Positions 1-10,700 of a DNA stretch of 64,000 nt are shown here, piece by piece. Under the pieces are notes generated by a model. It was not told the DNA's origin, made no database searches, and worked only from the letters and a program-made list of their open reading frames with translations. The translations under genes were made by a program, and so were the position numbers. Source of the DNA: Bacteroidales bacterium (GTDB lineage: Bacteria; Bacteroidota; Bacteroidia; Bacteroidales; UBA932); contig JAFYRK010000001.1 in NCBI GenBank assembly GCA_017559545.1, positions 1 through 64,000 of the forward strand. The letters run 5' to 3'. Each line of letters opens with the position of its first letter. Position 1 is the stretch's first letter.

Positions 1-144
1 CAGGCCAGACTTTTGCCGCCGGCTTCCTTCAGATTCCACCTCACGATGGACACCCTTGCCTTTGGCTATATGCTTCCCGTCATTAGGGCACATTGGGGAC
101 TTTCACCCGTTAGAGCATGCCCATGCTGGGCGTACCAAAAATAA
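1..144 (+). other. Edge-truncated open frame, possible end of a dispersed Bacteroidales repeat/ORF
   Basis: The frame is open from the window edge and ends at a TAA overlapping the following hairpin; 47 codons are visible, rich in Pro, Leu, Ala and Arg (LLPPASFRFHL, LSPVRACPCWAY). I recall near-identical short hypothetical ORFs scattered through gut Bacteroidales genomes, which would suit a repeated non-coding or mobile-element-linked sequence better than a real protein. That memory cannot be checked here. No start codon, domain or partner gene is visible, so function is unknown. Confidence 0.3.
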
Positions 145-178
145 GATGGCCTCGAGCATTGCTCGAGGTCATCTTATT
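140..178. terminator. Strong bidirectional hairpin
   Basis: An inverted repeat of about 18 bp with a 3-nt loop and a single G-T pair: AATAAGATGG-CCTCGAGC pairs with GCTCGAGG-TCATCTTATT. A-rich and T-rich outer arms make it work as a factor-independent terminator on either strand. It sits just downstream of the minus-strand helicase gene and at the stop codon of the plus-strand edge ORF. Confidence 0.7.
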
Positions 179-181
179 GTT

Positions 182-402
182 CTATGAAAGTTTGGCAATA
201 ATCACTCTGTTATCAGAGCAGTACTGCTTATGAGGTGTGTTGACCACCACGCTATATGCCTCCAGGATACCTCTCAACACCTCGACAAGTCCCTCTCGGC
301 CTAAGCATGACTGCAGTCCCACATTCGGTTCCACGTTATAGGACTCCATGATGATATCCACTATCTTACGCAGCTCCAGGTTTGCCTTCTCACTCTCCCC
401 CC
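182..402 (-). pseudogene. Out-of-frame C-terminal tail of the PIF1-like helicase
   Basis: About 71 codons in the -1/+2 frame relative to the helicase start directly after the six-G run. The text (ANLELRKIVDIIMESYNVEP, then GLVEVLRGILEAYSVVV) reads as genuine helical protein and stops just before the hairpin at 140-178. The position between gene and terminator says it belongs to the helicase. It could reflect a real frameshift, slippage during transcription or translation, phase variation, or a homopolymer sequencing error; sequence alone does not decide. Confidence 0.65.
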
Positions 403-1982
403 ATCGCCGCAAGAGCCTTATAGCTCGCAAGGGCCCCCAACATGCACTCCTTGACAGATGCACTCTTCTCCTTGCTCCTGATTATGCTGGCGAACACATC
501 CTCCACCGCACTTCCGCATCTGGTCGCCTGAGTCACAGACATAGACTCGCTCGCCGCGGGACCATCGGTAGGCAAGCCATTATACCTTCTGAGCTTATCA
601 AGGAACACGATGACAGTCTCATCCGAAATGATATCACTATAAGTGACCGGTCGTGTCAGATACAGACCTTTGAGAGAGCATGCGCGGCTTAGGGCTACGT
701 ACAGCTGACCCGGAGCAAAGATATGACTGGCTAGATCCAGGATGACCTTGTCATAGGTCTGGCCCTGTGCCTTATGGATTGTGAACGCATATCCCAACTT
801 GATAGGGAACTGCGTAGTTTTCTGGACATATGGGGTAACCCTGACCAGTTTATGCTTCTGCTCGTCATAAATCATATCATAACGATAGTCGACAAGCTGA
901 CTTGACTTATAACGATCGTTAGGATTAGGACAATAGACCACATGGCCACTCTCATTCAACCTGATGGTAAAGTACTCACCGTTAAAATCCAGGATCGTAC
1001 CCATGTCACCGTTGACATATCCCCAATATTTACTGCTCTTTGTAAACACCACCTTGGCGCCCACCTTGAACCACAGCTGGGAATCATATGCTGACGGAAG
1101 CATGATCTCACGGATCGCCTCCTTCACAGGAAGGTCGCTATGCTTGACCGTGACCGTGCCGGTACCATCCTCCTTTTGGATCACATATTCTGCATCGATC
1201 GTAGTCAACGGACCTGGAAGGCCTGAAAGCTTTGAAGCATTCACACGTCTGACTTCCTCATTAGACGATGCCACATACACCGCATCCTCAGGAAGATCCT
1301 TCACGACTCGTGTATTGATGCCATTAAGAATCTGCAACTTACGCTGAGGAGTCATCGAATACCTGAATGCATCAAGGATCCTCACAAACTCAGGGTCATT
1401 CTCCTGTCGGAAAGACTTAGTCAGTTCAAAGAACTTTATACGCGATATCTCCTTCTGAACAATATGACTATTAAAGAAATAGAATCCGCCATACTCTTTC
1501 TCCAAGTAGTCCTTCACAGCATCTGTACTTACAATAGGTGGCAGCTGAAACAAGTCACCAACCACCACGACAGGAATGCCTCCGAACGGATTTTCATTGT
1601 GCATAGCCTTCTGGCAGATCGCATTGATCATCTCAAACAGATCCGCCCTGACCATGGAGATCTCGTCAATGATAAGCATCTTCACATTACGCAGACTATC
1701 ACGGCACATCCTCGCCTTGTCTGCCGTCAACTCCGCCGGATTCTGGTAACCTTCATCCAACTTATCAAGTGAAGCATAGAAAAACGAATGGATCGTCCTT
1801 GCTCCACGATACAGATCGGCCGCAAAATTGGTCGGCGCCAGAACCTGACAACCCGGCATGCCGGATTCCAACTTGCGTATCAGAGTCGTCTTTCCACTTC
1901 CCGCCTTACCATGGATAAAAGTAATCCCCTTAGGGATTGTACTCAAATATCTGAATATATCTTCGTGTGTTGTTTCGGTCAT
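390..1982 (-). CDS. PIF1-like DNA helicase / AAA ATPase, C-terminus frameshifted
   Basis: A superfamily 1 helicase of the PIF1/RecD type, expected to unwind DNA with ATP. Walker A is GKAGSGKTT (residues 25-33). Walker B is LIIDEIS, followed by GDLFQLPP (motif III type), and near the C-terminus [12 protein letters not shown] matches the UvrD-like C-terminal motif. The frame ends early (530 aa) right after a run of six G (397-402); removing one G would extend it to about 599 aa through the next 71 codons. The helicase core is complete, so the protein may still work. It is transcribed alone; a 188-bp gap separates it from the operon that follows. Confidence 0.85.
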   Translation of the reverse strand: MTETTHEDIFRYLSTIPKGITFIHGKAGSGKTTLIRKLESGMPGCQVLAPTNFAADLYRGARTIHSFFYASLDKLDEGYQNPAELTADKARMCRDSLRNVKMLIIDEISMVRADLFEMINAICQKAMHNENPFGGIPVVVVGDLFQLPPIVSTDAVKDYLEKEYGGFYFFNSHIVQKEISRIKFFELTKSFRQENDPEFVRILDAFRYSMTPQRKLQILNGINTRVVKDLPEDAVYVASSNEEVRRVNASKLSGLPGPLTTIDAEYVIQKEDGTGTVTVKHSDLPVKEAIREIMLPSAYDSQLWFKVGAKVVFTKSSKYWGYVNGDMGTILDFNGEYFTIRLNESGHVVYCPNPNDRYKSSQLVDYRYDMIYDEQKHKLVRVTPYVQKTTQFPIKLGYAFTIHKAQGQTYDKVILDLASHIFAPGQLYVALSRACSLKGLYLTRPVTYSDIISDETVIVFLDKLRRYNGLPTDGPAASESMSVTQATRCGSAVEDVFASIIRSKEKSASVKECMLGALASYKALAAMGGE

Positions 1983-2085
1983 AATATATTTATATACATG
2001 TCAACTATTTCATCCTTACCCACTCTTACTTTTGATTGGGACTTGGATTTATTTATGATTGTTCCCACTCTGATATATAATGACA

Positions 2086-2122
2086 TGACCCCAAAAGTTA
2101 GACAAAAAACTTTCGGGGGTCA
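2086..2122. repeat. Hairpin resembling fused insertion-sequence ends
   Basis: TGACCCC-a-AAAGTT, an 8-nt spacer, then AACTTT-c-GGGGGTCA form a near-perfect inverted repeat. TGACCCCAAAAGTTAGACA looks like the terminal repeat of IS3/IS150-type elements in Bacteroidota (from memory). Two ends back to back with no transposase suggest a solo remnant or tiny MITE. It also lies where the terminator of the minus-strand operon ending at 2171 would be, and may serve as one, though no T-run follows. Confidence 0.5.
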
Positions 2123-2170
2123 CATCATACTTGCTGAGTCCTTTTCTTGTGTGATTTGGAGCTATATGAT

Positions 2171-3178
2171 CTAAATATAATGCTTCTCGATGTACCCTAC
2201 CCAACCCTGGCGTGCCTTGTCCATTCCGGAGCCAAGCTCGGTCAAGGCGCTGGATAACGGTTGCGTATAGATGTCCTGGATGAAATCAAGTACAACTCTT
2301 TCTCCATACGTCGCCTTGAGGTACTCGTAGAAGAGCTCGCCACCGCTGTAATTGAACAGGAACGGGTCGAAAGACGCCTCTAAGGTGTTAGTATAGACGG
2401 CTTTCTTCTCTACAGAGTCCAAAGATGTGGTCTGACGCTTCACATTAGAAGAGAAATACTCCGCCAAGCCTTCATACATCCATGTATGCATTGTTATCTC
2501 TTTGGAGAGGTCTATCGACTGGAAATACACATAGTGGTTCATCTCGTGCCAGATAGTAGCCTTGAGATCCAGATCCGGATCGCGGGAGATCCTACTCATG
2601 CTGCCATAGTTCAGCGTGATACCTTGCGCCAAGACATCATAACCGCAATAACTCTGTACACAAAGTCCCCACGTGTTGGAATAGTCATCCTCGTCGTTGC
2701 ATAGACTTCTACACGCATACTGATAGTTATCCTCGTCAGTACAGAGGTACAGAGGCAGCTTTCTGCCGTTTACCATGTATGGGTAATAGTATTGTCCCAT
2801 TACCTGCTCAAGAGGGCGCACAGCACTCCTGGCATACTCCAAGGTCTTGGCCAGAAGTTCAGAATCGTTTTTATCGGAATAGATCACGAACATAGTGTCT
2901 TCCTCATAGACATAAAATCCATTGGAATCCCTGCGACCAAAGTCATGGTCATTGTTCCATGAATCCACGTTTATGGAGTCCACACGATGGAGGACAAGAT
3001 GGTCATCACCGCTCAGGAGACGCTTGCTAAGACTGTCAAGAAAAGCCAAGGTGCTCTCTGGGATCACAGCTTCCGTCAGCGGTGCATCGTAACGAGTCTC
3101 GATGCACCACTTAATGAAAGCACAGTTCCACAACAGTGGAATAAGAAGCAATAATAATACGTTAAAAAAGTTCTTCAT
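2171..3178 (-). CDS. Lipoprotein HExxH metallopeptidase (peptidase MA/gluzincin type)
   Basis: The N-terminus is a lipoprotein signal (hydrophobic stretch, then LLWNC at Cys19), so the protein should be anchored in the envelope. HEMNH (211-215) followed by YEGLAEYF (E236/E240) is the zinc-binding pattern of gluzincin peptidases of the peptidase-MA group. Preceding text is acidic and Tyr-rich, without a domain I recognise. Its start codon overlaps the stop of the transglutaminase-like gene by one base, and it is the last gene of the tubulin/vWA operon. A role in cleaving or maturing an envelope component of that system is inference. Confidence 0.75.
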   Translation of the reverse strand: MKNFFNVLLLLLIPLLWNCAFIKWCIETRYDAPLTEAVIPESTLAFLDSLSKRLLSGDDHLVLHRVDSINVDSWNNDHDFGRRDSNGFYVYEEDTMFVIYSDKNDSELLAKTLEYARSAVRPLEQVMGQYYYPYMVNGRKLPLYLCTDEDNYQYACRSLCNDEDDYSNTWGLCVQSYCGYDVLAQGITLNYGSMSRISRDPDLDLKATIWHEMNHYVYFQSIDLSKEITMHTWMYEGLAEYFSSNVKRQTTSLDSVEKKAVYTNTLEASFDPFLFNYSGGELFYEYLKATYGERVVLDFIQDIYTQPLSSALTELGSGMDKARQGWVGYIEKHYI

Positions 3179-4860
3179 TACTTCAAGAAAACAATACTGT
3201 TCTGGTCAACTTCAGCAGGCACCGTTCCTGGCGCAAGTCCAAATCCAGTGGTCTCACAGTAAATCTTGCCTGGTTCATACTCCACATATGTACTTGGAAT
3301 AGGTACCAGCGCCGAAGAAGTCCTGCGGAGCACTACGCCGACATGGTTGTACTCTTTTGAGCCTCCTGCTTTCACAAAAGCAAAGTCAACATCAACATTC
3401 AAAGCCTTGAATATCCTATATGCGAGAACTGACTTACAATCGCAGTCTCCCTCACCGTCGAACAAGGTCTCGGCAGCAAATCTGAAGTATTCCGGTGTCT
3501 TGTTTATAGGTGCACTGTCCTCATCAAGAACATAGTTGATATTCTTCTGACAGAATGCAAGAACGAGATCATACAGTTCAAAGTCAGCTAGATTGTACTT
3601 CTGACATATCTGATATGCGCTGTTGATAATTGCCACAATGGCGTTCTTCTCTTCAGCAACAGGACCATCACATCCGTCAATGACCTTGCGTGAGAAATCC
3701 TCAAGATCCTGAGGATCGACACTTGGTTTGCCAGCGAAAGGGTTCATCTGTCTGACACGGCCCTGAGCGCTGTCATAATCATTTTCGTTAAAGACCAAGA
3801 CAACCTCTTCGTTGTTGTGAGCAATACCACGTGCCTCTAGAATAGGTCCCCATGAATATGTCTTATATACAGAGCCCTGAGGCAACTGGTTCTTTGTAGA
3901 AGTTGTGCCTGGAGTCTTTCCCCACTTGGTGCCCCATGTCGCACATGGATCAACGATTTTCCAATCCTCTTTGAAGCAACCCATATTCACTGCAAATCCG
4001 ACTGTGATTACCAAGAAGAGCGGCAGCAAAGTGTAATTGGCAATAAAGATTGAGGTGTACGCAAGGACTACACCCAAGATGATGATCAGCACGTTCCATC
4101 CCTTTACTCCGACATTGCGGTCAACAAGGCCCAAGAGATGGGTCATGGACTTGTTTCTCATGGTCAGGCATTTCTTAATAAAATACAAGATCCAGCTGAT
4201 GAGAGCGTAGGCCAGCATCATATAAGAAACATATGAAAGTTCATCACCGAGGAAGGCCATGATAGCTGTATCATAACCGAGGAGGGCCAGCGGAACGAAC
4301 AGCAACATGAAAATAAGAGCAGATGGAAGCGCCAGATCCCTGAATCCGATACGCACGTCTGCACGAAGCGCGCTATCCTCAGACGCGTTCATTACACATA
4401 ATGCTCCAGCCGCCGCTGCTCTTACGAGCAGGTCGTCGCCTTTACGGAAACCTGTCTTTGCAAACGCGATTTCATTCTGACTTGCGTCAATCACACATGT
4501 GCGTCTTACACCCTGTCCGATAGAGTCACACATTGCAACGGCAGTGTTATACGGATCCACAATATTTCCCTGATCATCAACACTACCATAATCTACCTCT
4601 ACAAAGTTATGCTGCGCATTCTCTGTCTTCAGGAAAACATGCTTCTGAGGATCTACGTAACCAATCCTGTCAGCTCCTAAAAACGGAATACCATCATAGA
4701 TAATGTATGTGCGCGACCATTTCCACAAGTAGCCCACGAGTTCACGCTCTCCAGTTGGAAGAGTACGATAAATCTTAGCGTACTTGCACAAAAGATATAC
4801 AATCAAGCTTACCAATGCTGAGGTAAGCATGATCAAGATAAAAATAAGCATTGCACTCAT
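3178..4860 (-). CDS. Multi-TM membrane protein with transglutaminase-like cysteine-protease domain
   Basis: One N-terminal membrane segment (about residues 1-24) and a central cluster of about four more (about 175-290) flank a soluble C-terminal domain. The C-terminal domain has GDCDCKS (Cys473), NHVGV (His506) and CETT (Glu536), matching the Cys-His-Asp/Glu triad of transglutaminase-like/protease folds, with Glu in the usual Asp place. Family members are proteases or amidases as often as cross-linkers. It is 17 bp downstream of the vWA gene and overlaps the peptidase gene by one base, so the three are surely co-transcribed. Substrate unknown. Confidence 0.7.
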   Translation of the reverse strand: MSAMLIFILIMLTSALVSLIVYLLCKYAKIYRTLPTGERELVGYLWKWSRTYIIYDGIPFLGADRIGYVDPQKHVFLKTENAQHNFVEVDYGSVDDQGNIVDPYNTAVAMCDSIGQGVRRTCVIDASQNEIAFAKTGFRKGDDLLVRAAAAGALCVMNASEDSALRADVRIGFRDLALPSALIFMLLFVPLALLGYDTAIMAFLGDELSYVSYMMLAYALISWILYFIKKCLTMRNKSMTHLLGLVDRNVGVKGWNVLIIILGVVLAYTSIFIANYTLLPLFLVITVGFAVNMGCFKEDWKIVDPCATWGTKWGKTPGTTSTKNQLPQGSVYKTYSWGPILEARGIAHNNEEVVLVFNENDYDSAQGRVRQMNPFAGKPSVDPQDLEDFSRKVIDGCDGPVAEEKNAIVAIINSAYQICQKYNLADFELYDLVLAFCQKNINYVLDEDSAPINKTPEYFRFAAETLFDGEGDCDCKSVLAYRIFKALNVDVDFAFVKAGGSKEYNHVGVVLRRTSSALVPIPSTYVEYEPGKIYCETTGFGLAPGTVPAEVDQNSIVFLK

Positions 4861-4877
4861 GATCTTTCTCCCTTATC

Positions 4878-7784
4878 TTACTTATTTACCCCTTTGTAAT
4901 TAGCCCACTGAAGGTCTGTAATTTTTGACAATGGACGCATTGTCAATACAGAAACCATCATTTCTGGAACATTTTCCATCACGCTCATAGTAGCGAACCT
5001 GAACTGCTCAGAGAATGTTTCCTGAACTTTAACAGCATCCTTTTCAGATTTACAAACCATTTGTATATAGTTAATAGTTTCCAATTCCCTGGCTGCAACT
5101 GCTGTTGCATGGGTACATGTCACATCAGACACATCAGCCCACTCTCTCAAACCTCGCTTATTAATATAACCAGCTATAAGGTCAGCAATTGTTGATACTG
5201 CCGTCTCCATACTAGCTGACGCAAATTTATGAAGCGCCTCAGCACATCCCGGGATGTAAACCTTCTGCATGAGCTCAGCAAATGTGTACTCACCTGAAAG
5301 TCCCAGACTGAAAATGACATTGAACTTAGACTCGACATCCACTGAAAGTTCCTTGATATCATTCACGATAATCTGCTCTCCTGAAGTCATATCGGAAATC
5401 TGTTTCATCACAGAAGCGCCGCTGTTTCCGATTGAGATGGTATGAATAGGCTGAGCAAGTTTATAAGCCTCATTCAAAATATCATTCACAGATTCGGACG
5501 GCATACCGTCACTGATGAGGATAACCTGATCAACAACCTCTGCATCAATGACTTCCTTTGCCTTGAGAATTACAGGTATGTAATTGGTTCCACCACCGGA
5601 ATTGATCTTATTAAACGATTCTGCAGAGTCACCATACGCAACAACCTTATCATTGAATGCAATCCATTTGACTGTTGCTGTATGAGAGAGTTTCTCAACT
5701 GCAACCTTGAGTTCAGCCATATCCGAATCGGACATACTGCCGGAAACATCAAGCAAGAGGAGTTTAGTCCTAGGAGTTCTGATGCTTTCAAACTCGACGT
5801 TCTGTTCTACATTACCCTTTGCCGCTGCTGTAGACTTCAGCAATCCCTTAATGAGGGTTCGAAGAAGATTTTGCGTATTATCACGAAGAATCTCCTCAAA
5901 AGAGTAACCCAAACCATTAACCTTTACCTTACTTACAGGAGGATTATCCAAAATCGGATATTTTCCGAAAGTTCCTGACATCTGCGATTCCGAATTAACA
6001 TCTACCTTCATGGCAGGAATCAGAAGTTTTCCTTCACTTGAGGCTCCGTAAGGCATACATGTCATCAAAGGCTGGAAGCGCGGAGAAGGTGTGAAGCTAA
6101 ACTCCGGAGGGCTTACCGCTGCGAGATTACTCTGGAGGAACTCCAGCTTTCGAACCTTGAGCCATTCACAATACTGATCCAAATCCGAATAAGTCTTGAG
6201 CACGCATTTCTTGAGATCTGCATCCAATTCTTTCTTATATTTTAGAAGAACACATGCCACATACTGATCCTTAAGAGAATTAATACGCACCATATACTCC
6301 CTAAAGCTCCAAGCCGAAATTACTAATGGAAGCAGGAAGAGAAGTGTTCCGATAACCCATAATACCGGTTCTGACATATTAGCAAAAATGAAGGTAATAC
6401 CGGTATAGCAAAGAAGAGCACCTAATACGATAGCACGCACAAACATTGACAACAGATAAACCGGATGTCTCTTTAGCTTTGACTCAAGCACAGCAATAAC
6501 CTGGCTTGGATCTTCACTCTGAATCTCAGCTTCCACCTGCTCACGTGCACCCTCAAGATACTTTGGAAAAACAAACGAAGATATCTTGGCTACCTCTATT
6601 TCTTTAGCTTTCTCGGCAATCCTTTTTCTCATCTTGCCAAGAATGTCAAGAGCCTGAGGGATGCTTACTGCATCGAAGTCTTCAGGATTCTTGAAAATCT
6701 CAAATACCTTAGCTTCTAAATCATCCTTTACTTTATTAACAAAGCTTGTCTGAGCCGCATAGATAGCCTCCTTGTAGTTCTGAGCAAACTCCATCAAGAC
6801 CTTTTTCGTCTTATTAATAAGATTTGCTTTAAGGTTAACGAGATATTCGTTATAGTACTTCTTCCAAACAGCTTTAAACTTCAAACTGAAAGGTGAGACC
6901 TCGCAGTCAACAGAATATGATTCTCTGTTAGATGGAACCAATTGGCAGCCATCCTTAATTTCTGCGGCGATAAAGCCTGGAGCAAAGGTATCAAAGAATG
7001 AGTCTTGTTTATCCAAAAATGCTGTTGCTGCTGTCGGATTGACAAAACCAGTTCCGCCATGTGCCAATGTTCCCAGAAGCAAGTTGCTCAAGAAGAAGGT
7101 TTCCTGCTCATTCTGCACTTGTTTCTCATAAAATACGCCAGCTGAGCCTGCATTATATAAAATGTTTCTATCTGCTCGGCATATCTCATCTCCCTCTCCA
7201 AGATCGTCATGAGTGGCGATATGAAGAGCTGCCAACTCCATAGAAGCAAACGCCTTTGCCTTTTCAACAGCTAGATCAGGAGACTCAAAGAACAGCACCT
7301 TATGGAAACGACCACTCTCTTTTTTAGCCATCATCTCATCTAATTCACGCACAAAAGCAACTGCTTTATCGGACATTCCTGGAGCCAACGTTGCAGAAGT
7401 AGGGCGCCATAATAAAGCGTAGAAACGAACAGCCAAAGAAGCAAACACTTCATTTCTCTTCTCCAAAAGGAGCTTTGCACAATTCAAAAGATTCTTTTGA
7501 GTTATCGCATCGGTTACATCGCCAACAAAAATAATATTCAAGTACTTGCTTCGGTTGTTCCATGATGGTATATAACGAGCATGTCCATCCCTGTCAACCA
7601 ACAGACGTGCTGATGCTACATCTACCTCTTCTAATGAGAAATCAGCACTGAGCCCCTCGGTAACATAGAACCAACGATCTGAATCTAGATTGGGATCGCT
7701 TTGCAAAAGGGCGTGGTGATATGTGGAGAAGAAGGACTCCAATGAGCCCTCCTTCATAAAATCAAATAGCCAGACTGCCGTCAT
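4878..7784 (-). CDS. Large two-TM protein with C-terminal vWA (MIDAS) domain
   Basis: The vWA domain begins near residue 670 with LLLLDVSGSMS (D679-x-S681-x-S683), then GGGTNY and LISDGMPS, giving a full metal-ion-dependent adhesion site. Two membrane helices lie at about 444-468 and 474-496, with charged, helical, probably coiled text on either side (310-440 and 500-550). The N-terminal 300 residues contain AHGGTGF (241-247), echoing the tubulin GGTG loop, but I do not claim homology. It overlaps the tubulin-like gene by 4 bp (ATGA), implying translational coupling. It likely links the cytoplasmic tubulin homologue to the membrane. Confidence 0.75.
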   Translation of the reverse strand: MTAVWLFDFMKEGSLESFFSTYHHALLQSDPNLDSDRWFYVTEGLSADFSLEEVDVASARLLVDRDGHARYIPSWNNRSKYLNIIFVGDVTDAITQKNLLNCAKLLLEKRNEVFASLAVRFYALLWRPTSATLAPGMSDKAVAFVRELDEMMAKKESGRFHKVLFFESPDLAVEKAKAFASMELAALHIATHDDLGEGDEICRADRNILYNAGSAGVFYEKQVQNEQETFFLSNLLLGTLAHGGTGFVNPTAATAFLDKQDSFFDTFAPGFIAAEIKDGCQLVPSNRESYSVDCEVSPFSLKFKAVWKKYYNEYLVNLKANLINKTKKVLMEFAQNYKEAIYAAQTSFVNKVKDDLEAKVFEIFKNPEDFDAVSIPQALDILGKMRKRIAEKAKEIEVAKISSFVFPKYLEGAREQVEAEIQSEDPSQVIAVLESKLKRHPVYLLSMFVRAIVLGALLCYTGITFIFANMSEPVLWVIGTLLFLLPLVISAWSFREYMVRINSLKDQYVACVLLKYKKELDADLKKCVLKTYSDLDQYCEWLKVRKLEFLQSNLAAVSPPEFSFTPSPRFQPLMTCMPYGASSEGKLLIPAMKVDVNSESQMSGTFGKYPILDNPPVSKVKVNGLGYSFEEILRDNTQNLLRTLIKGLLKSTAAAKGNVEQNVEFESIRTPRTKLLLLDVSGSMSDSDMAELKVAVEKLSHTATVKWIAFNDKVVAYGDSAESFNKINSGGGTNYIPVILKAKEVIDAEVVDQVILISDGMPSESVNDILNEAYKLAQPIHTISIGNSGASVMKQISDMTSGEQIIVNDIKELSVDVESKFNVIFSLGLSGEYTFAELMQKVYIPGCAEALHKFASASMETAVSTIADLIAGYINKRGLREWADVSDVTCTHATAVAARELETINYIQMVCKSEKDAVKVQETFSEQFRFATMSVMENVPEMMVSVLTMRPLSKITDLQWANYKGVNK

Positions 7785-10700
7785 CGAACAATACCCTTAA
7801 TAATGTTATTAAATATTGGGAAGTATGGTTTATCCATTTCATCATTTCTCTTACGCCAACTTACAGCCAGCTGGAACAATGGTGTGGCCAAAACAGCCTG
7901 AGCAACTTGCTGACACATTTGCGAATACGCTTTTCTCACATCATCGTCAGTGCTGATCAAATAACTGAGGGATTCAACTGACGTTGTCAAGATTTCCATA
8001 CAATGTTTTCCAGATACCATTGCAGAGTCCTTACCCTGAGTACTGATGAAATCATTTACAAAATTCTTCACAAATGACAAGGCCGTCACAGTCTTGGTCT
8101 TCTCGCTGTCAGCCTCGACATGGAGATGGTTATCTGTCAATGTAACCTTATTTATCTTGAATGTAAATGTCTTGTTCTGGAAATCAACCTCAATCAAATT
8201 TTTACTTGCAGTCTCTTCAAAGACTTCGGTTGATTGCTGAGCTGGAGTCTGATCAAAGCCAAAATCATATCCACTGCTCTGCTCTGAAGGTGTTCCAAAA
8301 TCCAAAGAGAACTCTCCCCACACCCTATCGTATAAAGGTCTATTATGCTCCATCAGCAAATCCAAGAATTTCTGATAAAATACAGCTGAGAAGAGTGTCT
8401 GAACATATCTGACATTTCTTGGCTGCTGCACCTTATCAACAGCTGGCGTAATATTCAACAGAGAGAAGTCTTTATGGATATGGCAACCATAATGGCCAGC
8501 CTTAACATCCTCCCATCTGTCCAGATAAAACTTCTTTATCTCGTCAAAATACTTATATGACCAGAAGTCCAAACCATACGGCATCTTTATTATCAAGATG
8601 CGATCATCCATTGATGGATCTTCAATAAAATCATGCTCTGAACTTCTCTCTTCATAGCCTAACGACTTAGCCATCTCCTTAGAAGCGCAAGCAAATCTAA
8701 ATCGAGTCATACGAGGAACTGTCGAACCTGCGCCTTGAGGATACAATACCGGCATTTTTTGCAACTCTGCCATATTATTCAAGAACGCCACGCGATCCAT
8801 TCCAGATGGAAGCATTCCTTCTATTTCAAGAGAGTCATACAATGGCAGCTTCATCCAATCTGACGCTAGTGTATTTTCCCTATTGACACCGACCTGGATC
8901 TGATCATCAATAGGCGATATAATCCACTTCTGAAGATTTGTTCCAACATTCAAAACTTCGCTTTGAGCAAGTTTCAACAAAGAAGTTGCGCCACTGCATA
9001 CCGGTGAAATAAAGAACCTCAAGTTATTATCACCTTCACTATTCCTGACAGGAACTCTAATCTGAGAAGCAGCATCAAGGACCTTATCATATGTAATCAT
9101 AGACTCATGATACAACCTCTCAAAAAGGCTGTCCTTTGTCCAGAAGGAATCGTTCTGTCCCTGAGCGATCTTATGCAACTGAGGCAAATAAATAGTCAGG
9201 GCTTCCTTCTCGCTCTCGATAAAAGATTTAGCCAATCCGGTCAATCTTTCATAGGCATCACTAGCTTCATTCTCTATCATATTGATAACTTTATGAAGAC
9301 CAGTAGTTCTACTTTCATCACCCTTCCTCAATAGCTCGAGATAACCTAATGGATATGCAGTCAACTTATTCTCAATCAAGTTAATTGCAATATGAATAAT
9401 CTGATACTGACTAGCGAGATCACGATATTCAGTCAAGAGTTTCGCTGCTGCAGGAGCTTGTTTTTCCTTGAAATTTGCACTGCAGGCTCCGCACTCGCTT
9501 CTCTTTGATTCCTTCTTAGCAAGAATATCCTCCTTCATAAGCTTAAGCTCAGGGAGAACCGTCCTCTCTAAATAAAAATCATCAACGAGATGTAATAATT
9601 CTTTTGCATAAACGAGACCCTTTTCGAGTATTATCTTCTCAACACCCTTATCTATAGAGCCCTTTATTATATTAAATATTTTTGACTCTAAGCTCTTCAA
9701 TTCAGCCTCTGCCTCGTCTATTGATGTAAGATTATACTGAATGCGCGCTCTGTCAAGACCATTCGGATTTACCCTTATAGCGTCGAACACTGCGTTAACC
9801 TCTGCTTCAAGACTAGAGTCAGTTGCCATTACGCCCAATTTTGGAATAGAGCATATGGCTTTCAATATATAATCCTTTGCAAATGCAACTTTAGCTACCT
9901 CACGCTCATCCTCAGGAATTCCTGCGCCAAGAATTCCGTATTTGAGAACCTCATACTTTGCCCTTACAGACATATATTGCCTCAGCTCATCGTTAGCCTT
10001 CTTTATTAACCTATAGCCATAAGGCACAAGAGTCTGAGTCCATGTGCAGAATGAGTTCTCATTAGTCGTCAATCCATCAAGGACATTCTGATCATTGCTG
10101 TTCTTACTCCTCATATCGGCCGCAGCCTGACCCATGTTTGAATAATATATAAGCTCAGCAACAACTGGATATAAGCTTTCCAAAGGAATAATTGCTCCCT
10201 TACTTGTTTCCGGATCAACCGGAATCACATACTTATATAATGGGAACGGCTTACCTGAAGACTCAAAAGTTCCAACACTGAAGTTATAGAAACGGTCAGT
10301 GATGTTTGACTGATAATCCAGCCTAAATGCATTCATCTCCCACAAATAAGCAAAAGCATTAAGAGGATAGTCGTCATTGGATTTATTATTATCAATGAAC
10401 TGCTTTGGCATGAAAAGCACAAGCTTAAGGTCTGGAGACTGGTGGTATTTTTCCACAACGATCCTATCGATCATATAGAGAATATCCAAAGTCATAGAGC
10501 TACCAGTTCCGCCACATGATGATGCAACTACCCAGATTGATGGAACATTACCTGTAGGATTCATTGGATCATACGCAGCAAAAGTGGAAATCTTTTTCTC
10601 CAACTCCGACTTTATATTTTCATACTCACGATGGACCGCTGTTCTTCCGATCATTCGTCTTGCTCTAGCTCCGTCATATAGTGGCTGATATGGCAAATCA

